Position numbers and translations under genes: made by a program. Under the pieces are notes generated by a model that saw only the letters and a program-made list of their open reading frames with translations, ran no database searches and was not told the DNA's origin. A stretch of 64,000 nt of DNA. Source: Sabethes cyaneus. Its lineage: Eukaryota > Arthropoda > Insecta > Diptera > Culicidae. Location: contig NC_071355.1 in the NCBI RefSeq assembly GCF_943734655.1, forward strand, positions 242,505,183 to 242,569,182, written 5' to 3'. Every line of letters begins with the position of its first letter. Position 1 is the stretch's first letter. Positions 23,950 through 34,900 of this stretch are shown here, piece after piece.

Positions 23950-25526
23950 TGGGTACCATTATGACGTCCACCGTTTGGAGAATCCTGAGGTGAAAAGGAC
24001 CTTTGTCACATAACTTGAAACCCGAGCCTCGGATTTGCCAGCCAAGATTCGAAAAGCAACGAACCATCATCAAGAACACCTTCATTACGACCAGTGACGA
24101 AACCCTCGGCAGAACGGCTAAGACAACTGCCAGTTAACAATACGTCGAACAAACTTAAAAAAAAAGCACCAAGTTCGGCAAAATTTTCTCTCTACATCTC
24201 TACAGCTGACCGTTCGATAAAATTTTTTATGTTGCCAAATGTTACTAAAGATCCGTAAACGTCGATATACCATCGACATTTTTACCGAACGTTCGGCTGT
24301 TGGGATTTCGGCAAAATTTTGCCGAACTCGGTGCTTATTTTTAAGTGTGAACTGGAGAGGGCTGTTAAACAAAAAGGTGAGGCGCCTTCACTGCATGAAA
24401 TTCGGATAACATTCAAAAGCAGGAAATCGAACAGTGCACCAGGGTCCAAGCCGAGATGGTCAAAGCTGACCCATCTTTGTCAGCTCAGATGATGCATTCA
24501 ACAATATATGGGAAACCACAAGCTTTCCGGTACATTATATGCAGGGCATACTGGTCAGTCTTTAAAAAAGGAGACCCAACTGTATGCGGTAACTAGCGTG
24601 GCATCACGTTGCTCTGTATTACTCTCAAAGTACTCTGTAAGGTAATCCTCAACCGGATCCAGGAGAAGATCGAAGCTACTCTCCGGCGGCAGCAAGCTGG
24701 ATTTCGTGCTGGCTGCTGGCTGATAATGTGTAGACCATATCACAACGCTCCGCATTATATTGCAACCGCATTATAGCAGATCAACGAATTCCAGGACTCT
24801 CTTCTGTTGGTGTTCGTTGACTTCGAAAAGACGTTCGACCGACTCAACCACGAAAACATCTGGGGCGCAATTAGGCGTAGAGGAGTTCCAGATAAGCTAG
24901 TCCATCTCATCGAGCCTCAGTACGAGGCGTTCTCGTGCAAGGTTTTGCACGACGGCGTCTTGTCCGACTCCTTAAGGGTTACTGCTGGCGTGAGACTGGG
25001 CTGCATTTTATCCCCGCTTCTGTTTCTTATCGTTATGGGTGAGATATTAGTTGGAGTAATTGACAGTAGACCAAATCGAGGATTGCCTTGGAATCCTCTA
25101 ACGATGGAGCAGCTAAATGACCTCGACCTAGCCGACGACATTGTCTTGCTCGCACAACGCCGAAACGATATGCAGAGCAAGTTAGATGACCTCTCCGAGA
25201 GCTCCCAGGCAGCAGGTCTCACAGTCAATGTAGCAAAAACTAAGTCAATGGTAGTGAACACTGAAACCACCAACTTCACAGTAGCGGAACAACAAGTTGA
25301 GCAGGTAGACACCTTTCAATATCTTGGTAGCCAAGGCGAGGTTTGCAGAGAAGCACTCGACTGGAATCCACAAGGACAGCGTAGAAGAGGCAGACCCAGA
25401 GGCTCATGGCGACGGAGCTTAGCCAACGACATCCGGGCTGTAGACGAGAACCTGTCCTGGCGACAGGTAAAAGCCATGGTGGGTAACCGTCTGCAGTGGC
25501 GATCTTTGATTTCATTACAAAATTAG
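23950..25526 (+). mobile_element. LINE (RTE-like, family A) with MITE insertion and internal deletion
   Basis: Broken frames give DVHRLENPEVKRTFV (linker after the endonuclease), then after the MITE at 24155-24344 the segments SLHEIRITFKS and FKKGDPTVCGN, a stop, RGITLL, and LNRIQEKIEATLRRQQAGFR. A long open frame (24778-25526) has VFVDFEKTFDRLNHENIW, RVTAGVRLGCILSPLLF, LADDIVLLAQ (catalytic box) and VNVAKTKSM. At about 25335 it jumps from FQYLGSQ straight to EVCREALDWNP, a C-terminal tail module. In this family a much longer region normally separates these, so this is an in-frame internal deletion. A second copy lies at 53950-55260. Confidence 0.75.
24155..24344. mobile_element. TTAA-flanked MITE inside LINE A
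   Basis: TTAA stands at 24155-24158 and 24341-24344. Between them, inverted ends read AAAAAAGCACC(A/G)AGTTCGG inward from both sides and stay recognisably similar for about 70 bp. LINE sequence lies on both sides. The right arm holds an extra small palindrome around CGGCAAAATTTTGCCG. There is no coding capacity. TTAA targets are typical of piggyBac-type elements and of some mosquito MITEs; assignment beyond that is not possible here. Confidence 0.6.
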
Positions 25527-25779
25527 CATAAAAATAAGCGGAGACTTTTCCGAATCACAAAATGCTATATGCTCAAAATGATTAAAATAATGTTGGCCGA
25601 GTCTTCCGCTAACTTCGTTCCCGGCTTCATTTCACACAGAGACTGCCGTGTTGGCCAAGCCAACATGCAACGCGGTCTTAAAGCACTCCCCTGCGGAGCA
25701 CCGAAAACAATTAAGAAGGTTGGACAACAAGAAGCTTCAATCTAAACGCAAATTGATCGGTGAGTCGGATAAAAGGCTT
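25527..25779. other. Short spacer, nothing recognised
   Basis: AT-rich sequence with a short direct repeat of GTTGGCC words around 25592-25665. No gene or element is recognised. Confidence 0.3.
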
Positions 25780-26300
25780 CGTGCACAAATTACGTAACGG
25801 TCAGAGGGGAGGGGGGGGTAGTCGTGCTTGCGTTACTTTTTGTTACGTAGGGGGGAGGGGGAGTCATGAGAAGAGTTACGTAACAAATTTATCAAATTGA
25901 AAAAGACTACGGAATTATTTTTTGCTTAATAAATCTGAGCAGCTGAGCCCAACATGCAACAAGAGGTGATGCCTTGCTGTTTCAACTGTGAAACTCTCCG
26001 CGATTCTACTTGATCAAACCTATTCTAATCAAAATGTCTGTTCTGAACTCAGACCTGGTTGTGTTAAATCATACAGTTTGATCAGAATTCAGAATTGACT
26101 TCTGATCAGAGTGGTTTTGATAGGAAGGTAGAATCGGTTCGTTTCTTGAGTTTGTAAGAATAAAAAAATTAAACGGATTGTGCGATTTTTATTCAATGAC
26201 AGGGGAGAGGTTCAGTTAACGTTACGTAATTTAATGGGGGGGCTATACCGAGCGTTACTTTTTGTTACATAGGGGAGGGAGGGGGTCAAAAAACTATATT
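25780..26300. repeat. GTTACGTAA/G-rich repeat units
   Basis: The motif ATTACGTAACG, a G-run of about ten, GCGTTACTTTTTGTTACGTA and another G-run occurs at 25790-25890. A diverged second copy (GTTACGTAATTT, G-run, GCGTTACTTTTTGTTACAT, G-run) lies at 26215-26290. The repeated unit is about 75-100 bp and combines a palindromic TTACGTAA with purine runs. It looks like a dispersed non-coding repeat, possibly a MITE part. Confidence 0.5.
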
Positions 26301-28808
26301 TTTTGCGTTTCGTAGTTTGTGTACCACGCCAAATCCGTAATCCGTACCAGCCAGGAGGTTGACCCAGGACCCTGTGGCCCTCGATCCGTTTCAATCGAAC
26401 CGAAACGGTGTTGGTAATCTAGTTGGGCTTAAGGGTAAATTGAAAAAAACACACAATCATGCTTTTCGTTTCGCTACCGGAAGTAGTAAATTTAGTTTTA
26501 TTGATTTTCTATTTTTCTTTTTTACTGTTTTGTTGTTTTATTTATTCCATACAAATTTGCTGAATGTTTCATGTCATCGCCTTCTATCAGCGCGATAAGT
26601 AATTTTTATCTTAAGTAGTATTTTTTTTTTTTCAAGAAAAAAACTATTCACTGAAACTCTTTTTTTGCTGGTCCCGTGTCTTTTTCGAGGCGTGCGTGCG
26701 GTACATTTTATTATTGCATTATTTTTTTTGCTCATTTGATTGAATTAGAAGTTAGACAGTTGGTTTTGATAAATTTTGGTGCGTATAACTTGTATAATGT
26801 TACATTACCTAGTACAAACTTATCAAAACTAAATACTCTAGCATCTGTTGATTGTTGCCTATTTTATCGGGAAGAAATCTACGCTATTTTTTTAAAGGAT
26901 TTTTTTGCTGATTTTTTTGTTCGTACCGCTCGGCACTGTTCAACCATCCAGCGGACCGGAGTGTTTTCGAAATGGCTCTTTTCCACAAATAATTTCCTTT
27001 ACGTAAACACAACACAAAACGTGTATGAACGGGCGAAAAAAATAAACTTCGTTGCGTGTGGATTATTAAAAGATTGAAAAATATTGGATTGGATAATCCT
27101 TATGTTCGATAGCTAGGCTGGCTGATTGATTGCATTCGAAATGTGAATTTCTGAAAACAAAATATATCCGTTGAAAAAGTCCCTGTCAGTCGGAAGGAAT
27201 ACGTTCTATTTTGTGCTCTGTTTTCTCTCTCTCTCTGTCTGATGGAAGGATGAAAATTCTACGAACGACGGCAGTAGGTCTGTGCTTCTAGAATTTAGAT
27301 TTATGGATTATAAATTCTAGAAACACACAAGCCTACAAAAAGTGTGGAGATTCCGTTTCTGTTTGTGTGTGGATATTGCGCGAAGAACTAGCGTGTTTAG
27401 CATTTGCCCGTATTTGCGTCTTGTGTGAATCTTTATTAATAACTACAATAACATTCAAATCAATTAAAAAACTGGCAGTTGATCGCTAGAACTTTTTTCT
27501 TACTGTTTCTGAATCAAGGTCCCGAGTATAGAGTCTGTCCTATCGGTCCGTCCTCGTCAGCTGATGATCGTCCCGTCATAAGGTTCCCAAAAAGCACCAT
27601 TCGATTCATAATGTAACACGATATTACCGTCCTAAATGCTGATTAACAACAAACACGCCAAACACGTTTACCCAATGATGGTTGTCGAGTCGTTCTTCAA
27701 TCGTAGATGTGAAAGCAAATGTATAACATGGAATGCATAATCCAAATTCAACGAAGTTTTAACTTGCAAAAGTTTTATATCTTACATATTTCATGCCATC
27801 TCTCTTGGTTACTCTTTCCCTCTGTATCTGTACCTTCTCCTATTATTGTACTTCTACCTCAAAATATTTATCACTATAAAACATTTGAACTGATTTTTTT
27901 CACGTCATACAACGAATTTGCAGCAGGCAGCATTCCCAAGGATGTCGGGCTGGGAACGCACTTGATGGGGTTCCTACTGTGGCCAACGGAATGATCTAGC
28001 CTGGAAAAAGTTTCACGAGACCTCTTTTTTCCTATGCATTATTGCACGTACATCCATAAACTGGATGATTTTTTTTCTTGTTTTTTTTTTGCATTTTTTA
28101 AATGTTTTTACTCTGTACTTTTGTAAACACTATGTCACTGTTTTTTTCAAGAATATACGATATTGTTTTACTGTTTTACTCGATTTGAAATGGAGCTTAA
28201 GCGTATGAACTAAGTGTAGAAACATTGTTGCAATTGTTTTTTTTTTTCGTTTTCATCTAAGGTTGTAGAGCTGGGTCTAACGAAGGTTACACAAAGTGCG
28301 AAGAAATTCTTTTACAATTTTTAATCATCGAATGCGGTTGTTTTAAAATTGGATTTTTATAATTCTGAGACATGCTACTCAGTGGATTACTTGTGAACAA
28401 CTTTGCTTCTTTTTGGGGAAGGAAAAAAACTGGAGAGGTAACTAAACCTGATCTAAACTGAATGATTCGATTAAATACACAGGAACTTGAATAATTCACA
28501 ATCTTAGACGTACAAAAAACCGGGGAAATATTGGCTATTTTCAGAATTTCTTGGTATGACACGATGTGGGGAGTTGCCGCAATTGCAACACTACGTAGGG
28601 CAAAAGATCCTACCACTAAATAAACATTACATTGCTGTCACGGGAACTTAAACACACTTACACGTAAAAACTGAAGCATATGGTCAATCTAAAACACTTT
28701 TCTCGGTTATGCTTGAACATTGAACTTGGCTTTCTTAGAAAGGGTCGGTGCGACCTCATCGTCATCGCTGTCACTGTCAGCGACGGCGCCTGCGCGTGCC
28801 GAAGGCAA
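26301..28808 (-). other. Probable 3' UTR and flank of SAM synthase
   Basis: This stretch lies directly downstream of the SAM synthase stop codon in the direction of transcription. Its plus strand is T-rich, so the transcript would be A-rich. Several minus-strand AATAAA words exist, for example at 27432-27437 and near 26534, but which is used cannot be decided. A 133-residue frame at 26676-27077 on the other strand shows no domain and is judged spurious. Confidence 0.4.
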
Positions 28809-28917
28809 TCAATCAAGCAACAACAGCTCCTTCGGTTCCTCCCAAGGGAAACCTTCGCGTCCAAAATGACCATATGTGCTAGTACGCTGATAGAAGGGCG
28901 TCCTCAGCTTAAGATCC
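28809..28917 (-). CDS. Sam-S: SAM synthase coding exon 7 (C-terminus)
   Basis: The exon begins after CAG at 28918-28920, completes a split Lys codon and encodes DLKLRTPFYQRTSTYGHFGR and then EGFPWEEPKEL up to a TGA at 28811-28809. The TYGHFGR block is the conserved C-terminal signature of the family. Confidence 0.93.
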
Positions 28918-31900
28918 CTGCAAAATTACCGAAAAGCATTAAAACCTTCAATTTCATTGGTTTTTTTAAGAGGCAACTTACTTGACGATTTTTCCGGGAC
29001 GCAGGTCGAAATTTTTCTTGACAATATTTAGAAGCTCTTTCTGGCTGTACGAGGAAGTTCCATAATCAAATACTGTGATCGAGAGCGGTTCAGCAAGACC
29101 GATAGCGTACGCTACCTGTACCAAACAACGTCGACAAATTCCTGCCCGGACCAGCGACTTAGCGACCCAACGGGCAGCGTATGCCGCCGAACGGTCCACT
29201 TTGGTGAAATCCTTTCCGGAAAATGCACCACCACCGTGCGCTCCCCAACCGCCGTAGGTGTCAACGATGATCTTTCGACCAGTTAGGCCAGCGTCACCCT
29301 AGAATAACGAAAAACACTTTTTTTTTACAATCCATCTTAACACAGTCCGATGGAGAAAACACCTACCTGCGGTCCACCGATGATGAACAACCCGCACGGG
29401 TTGATGTGTACGATCGTGTTCGAATCCAGATACTTGGCGGGGATTACCTCGCGCACCACCTTGTTCATAATGTTGCTGCGCAGATCCTCCAGCGTGATCT
29501 TGTCCGAATGCTGCAGTGACACGACGATGGTGTGCACCCGCTGCGGGATGCACGCACCCGACTCGAACACGTACTCCGCGGTGACCTGAGTCTTCGAGTC
29601 CGGTCGGGCCCACCAGAAGTCCCCGCTGCGGCGCAGTTCGGCAATTTTTTCGTTCAACCGGTGCGCCAGCACCACGGTTAGCGGCATGCATTCCTCCGTT
29701 TCATCGGTCGCGTAGCCAAACATCAGTCCCTGGCGAAAGGTTTTTGTTTTGTTTGGTTTAAAACGAAGTCGTGAGATGATTTGGTTTCAATTTGGCGAGT
29801 TTAGAGATAATAATAATTGGGTGAGAGGTTTTTTTGTACAACAGTGAAAGCAAAGCAACAATAATGGGGAGGTAGATTAGGGGGTGCATTTGGCAAGTCA
29901 TGGTTATTTTTCATTCATTCGTGAAAATAGGTACTGATAGCAGTGACGTCTGTGTCTCGTGGTTGCGAACAATCGTTAATTTTTTTTTAAGCGAACGACA
30001 AGCCTCTGCGCGGTCGTTATCATCCAGACTTTGATGATCATTTCCGCTTGGTGTTACATTAAATTGATGTGTAACCTAATCTACATATACGATTAATTGT
30101 CTGCTTTTGCGTGCGCTTGATCACGCGAAAATGATCAATTAAGAAATATTACGTTTGCAGATTCATGCGACCAAACAAAATAAATATGAGTTAATACCAA
30201 TTATAGGTACTACTGATAATCTTCAACTAATAAAAGAGAAGGTCAGTTTCGAAGTTTTTGGTTAACCTAAAATTTGCTTCGAAAGGAAATTCTTATCGGC
30301 GGAACTTGTGCTTTTGATGGTCAAGGAGAGTTCAATGTACGGCCTCCGTCTCATGCTGGCATCGTGTTCGATTGCCTATCATGTCGGGAGGGAACTATTC
30401 GAATCGTGGTCTTTAATATTTTAATCTATCAAAAAATCCTCTTTTTTACATCATCACTTCATGATTATTTACATCATCATCTTCAGAGGTATCTAAGCAC
30501 TTATAACCCTCGAAAAGAACAATTTTTTTTTACAAATAGTAACGTCCAGTTTGCGTAACGTTGCAATATTCTGTACGGATCAGTTCATGTCGATTGTCCT
30601 GAATAATATGATAGAGAAATTTGGAGGAATTTGGAGCATGGCTCTTTATTTTTAAGTAACATAAACTTCTTCGTTGACTTCTGTCTTGTATTGGCAACCT
30701 GTGCCGTATGATAGAAAATAAATTATGAGCATAGATAGATAAAAAGATACCATAAGGGAGCCACTCGTTCATTAATTTGATTAGGCTATAATAAATTATT
30801 ACTATCGATTCGTATCAAATGGCAACTACCGTTATCAGCTCAGCCAACAAGCAGCAGACAAAATATTTATTTTCGAGAGAAAAACATGAATCGTTCACAG
30901 GCTTGAACGTTGCTGAGAAATAAATGAGTGCCAATTCACGAGCGCATGAAACACGATTGCCAAAATTCTACCAGGTCTCATTTATTCTGATATATTTTTT
31001 CGTCAATTTCTCCAACGTCACCATATTCGCATGTCAGCTTCGATCTAGTTGATCGAGCCATCTAGCACGTTCCGTCTCTTCCATATTAAATTCCACATCA
31101 GAGAAACATTCAAAATTCATAACCAATTGCTCTATGGATTGCTTTCGAATGCCATCTGATCCTGGATGGATATTTTCTGGGTGTGATAAATTTAATATCT
31201 GTGAAAATATTTGCTACTGTTCGTTGGATCATCCTGGAGGATAATTTGTTTACGATTTCCTTCATTAGTCAAATATCTGCAAGGAATAATGTTAACTCTG
31301 CGCAGAGACGCATACTCCTCGATCGAAACGCCTTCGGGAAGGTAAAAAATGCCCAAATTCCAGCTTAAATGCGTCGTTGCATATGCTTGCCTGTGTTATT
31401 CCCGGCGGTGACTAATAATCCTAAACCTACGAACTCATCAACCACTTCAAGTCCTTACTTACTTTACTTTTTCGGCGAAAAGCCGGATTGAATCCGTGCC
31501 GAATTCAGGAGCCGTCTCCACACTTCTCGGTCTTGAGTTACCGCTCGCGAATCGCCAACAGCGCTCATCCAACGAGTACGGGGTTTGCATAATATTGTTT
31601 TCGCTGGTCTTTCTTCTGGCATCCTTGCTACGTGGCCAGCCCATTGTAGCTTGCATGGTTTTAGTCGCTTCGCAATATCCGCATCTCTGTATAACTGGTA
31701 TATTTCATGATTGATGCGCCTGCGGTACACTCCTTTATCTAATATGCAGCCAAGAATTGATCGCAGGATCTTCCGTTCAAAAACGTCAAGATTTCGGTCG
31801 CTCTCTTTCGCTTCGTGGTTGTAAAGCACCACCGTCTTGTCTTACAGAGCACGCCTATCCTTGCAGCTACTTTTTTAAGATGCGTGCACGCTTCTTCCAC

Positions 31901-34900
31901 TACTCAGTTTAATCATTTTTGTTGGAAAACCATGTTCAAGCATAATCTGCTACAGCTCATTTCGTTTAACTGAATGGTACGCCGCTTTGAAGTCTATAAA
32001 CAAAAGGTGAGTCTGCAAATTGCATACCCGAAATTTATCGAGGAGTCATCACTATGCGTGGGAGGCGAACGTTGCTTTCTCTTGCACCTGGCCGAAACAT
32101 GAATGGGCGAAATAACAAATGGCATAATTGATCTAACGACCGAATCACAAATGGCCGAGTGTCATAGAAAATATTCGCGGCCTTCGAACTGCTCGAACTG
32201 TTGGGTATATGCCGCCCTGAATTTCCAAGGAAATGTTCGCTACTGACACGGTAAATAGATCTCGCACCTTTTAATGAGCGAAACGAGCGAACCCCAAGTG
32301 ATTCGACTAAATACAATTTCAGCATTCCCGGCAGTGGGCAGTTGTTGAAATTCGGCCATTTGCATTTCGGTTATTTGTTATTCGGCCATTTGTGTTTCGG
32401 GCATTCGGTAGTCGGTACCAGCTCACTTATCATATATTAGGTGATATATCGATTTTTTGCGCAACCCTCCCAGCTCCCTTTGGTCTACTGTAGATCGCCT
32501 TCGCCATCCCAGTTATATAAAAGATTTATGTTTCGTTCGAAACTGACATTTCGTTCAAAAACAGCAGCTTGAACGACAGGATTTGCCAAGTTGATGGAAA
32601 TATTACAACTCGTTGGAAATACTGAATGTGAGTGTATTCTTGAAACTCAGTTAGCTGCTTTGAGATACGATGCTCGTCTAACAAGACAAGCGGTGCTGTT
32701 ACGAGTCAGTAGGATCGTTGCGTTGGCCCCTTAATTATCCTGTACTCTAATAACCGGCTGTGAAGTCTGGCAATAAAGAAGGGTCCAGCTTTAACACTAG
32801 ATATATCAACAGTACTAATATTTTGACTGGTACTGGTATAAATGTCAATAAGTACAAATATATTTGTTACTAATACCGTGAACGTACCAAGACATTTTTA
32901 TAATTCTTCCGCTATTCTAAGTATTCTAGATTTAAATTAACAACGTGGATAGCAGCAACGTGTAGTGCTACGGTCTATAATATCTGGTAAAAAATTTGGG
33001 AATTAAAAGTCGATCAACAATTGAGTATATTTTTCGTTTTGTAAACTTATCCACGGTGCCCAATTCTGCGCACTTTCTTGCCCATGTTCCTAATTCTTGC
33101 GCATGTTTGCTCCTAATTCTGCGCACCCAAAAAGTGACAATAAATACACCTGCCATGCTCTTTATGTCTTCATACGCTGAAAGCACACCAAAAAATCCGT
33201 CATCAGCCATTACCATTACCAAGTCCATGATCCGGCCTTCTTGTGCTGCCCGGGTGGCAAGGGAATATTGTTATCATTTTGATTGCCTCATTTTAAAGGT
33301 TTTATTCTCGATAACGTGAAGGGCGAATTGATTCGGGTTTTCTGCCTACTGAACATTACACTTTAGACTAATACTAAAAATTGTGTTTTCATATAGCAAC
33401 CACTTTCCCACTCTCTGACAGCCCCACGAGGTTGGCCATTAAAAAAAGTAGAAGACATGGTTTCATGAATTGGCATTCGTAACTTCGGACACCGAGACAC
33501 AGCACAGGATTCTAATCAATGCAAGTTAAAGATTCTACTTGAATTTTTATGCCTCTATACCTCAGCACAGGGTTGGTGATCCGCGAGAAAACTGTGAGTG
33601 GCATTCAACTTTTTCTCGGTATATGAAACGACATCGTCTATCAATGTATTGCTATATTCATCGTACGATGCTGCTCCGTGTGTGAGCACAATCGGCAAAC
33701 CTGTGAGTTAATTCTCTCTGTATTGTATCCTAAACGTATACGCGCCAGGGGGAATGCGATTCACTCTCTCGTGATTCGCTCTGTGTGTAAATATCACGGA
33801 AAAGGATCGCCAGGCGATAATTTTCGCAGATGAGAAAGGATTGCGATCATTGGATGATTATCGTTCTTTTTTCGCTTGGAAAAAAATGTAAGATTTTTCG
33901 GTTATGGATATTTTTGTTGCAATTGTGTTGGCGAATGGAGGATATAGTGATGTCTGATATTGTTTTAATATAAATACAACGCAGCAACTTGCTGTTCATT
34001 AAAATGTTTGCAAAAAATATTATGGCTGAATTAAACAGATGTTCAGCAAGGTTTGAAATTTAAGAACGAGGTAGCGCGTGGAAAGCAAAGATTTGAATGG
34101 CCCTGCACGTTTATAAAACCGCTTTGCGTACTCAGTTGCGTTGATACACTGTTATTCTGGTTATCCATATCACCGCCTCTGTGGATTTAGGGCCATTATA
34201 TAGTGGGATTTCACATTTGGCATAGTTCAATTTTGGCGTGCCTCGATTTTAGTAACAAAATAATCCGTTTTTGGCAACATAAAATATTTCACTTCAAAAA
34301 ATATGCTTAAATAACAGTCAGTTTCCGCATACAAGCCTTAAATGACGAAAAATGAATGTTACGAACAGTAATATTTTTATTGCCGCAAGACTACGTCTTA
34401 TCGCAGGTTGCCAAAAACTTACTTGCACCGGACGGATAACTCTTGGCGGACTTGCAATCGTTGATTAATAATATTTAGTCAATTTCTAACGCATCTACAT
34501 TCAATATTTTCATATCCAAAAATGGTCTCGATTTGGCACGGTTTCGATTTTGGCAACATAGTGGACTTGGATTTGTTGCCAAATTCGATTAGAAAAACTC
34601 GTGAATTCGCGTAAAAACCACGTAAATTTCGAAATTCGCGTTAAAAAACCTTATAATTGTCAAACCTAGGTACGTATAAAAAAGATGTTTTGAGCACATC
34701 CACGTAAATTCCGAAATTCGTGTAAAAACCCGGATTTAATCCAGCTGGTGGTGAAAGGAACCTTTGCTATACCATCTTACATGTTATTTGATATGGAACT
34801 CGAAACATCTTGGGAACATAATTCAACTGTTAGTTGACGCTTTACAATTTATTCCATATAACTTGGACTGACATTTAAATATAAAGAATGACAAAACCAT

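Noticed and set aside
26676..27077. 133-codon plus-strand frame downstream of SAM synthase
   Set aside because: Low-complexity AT-rich composition and opposite strand to the probable 3' UTR; no motif.
28680..28985. Plus-strand 101-codon frame over the last SAM synthase exon
   Set aside because: It is the antisense shadow of a strongly supported coding exon.
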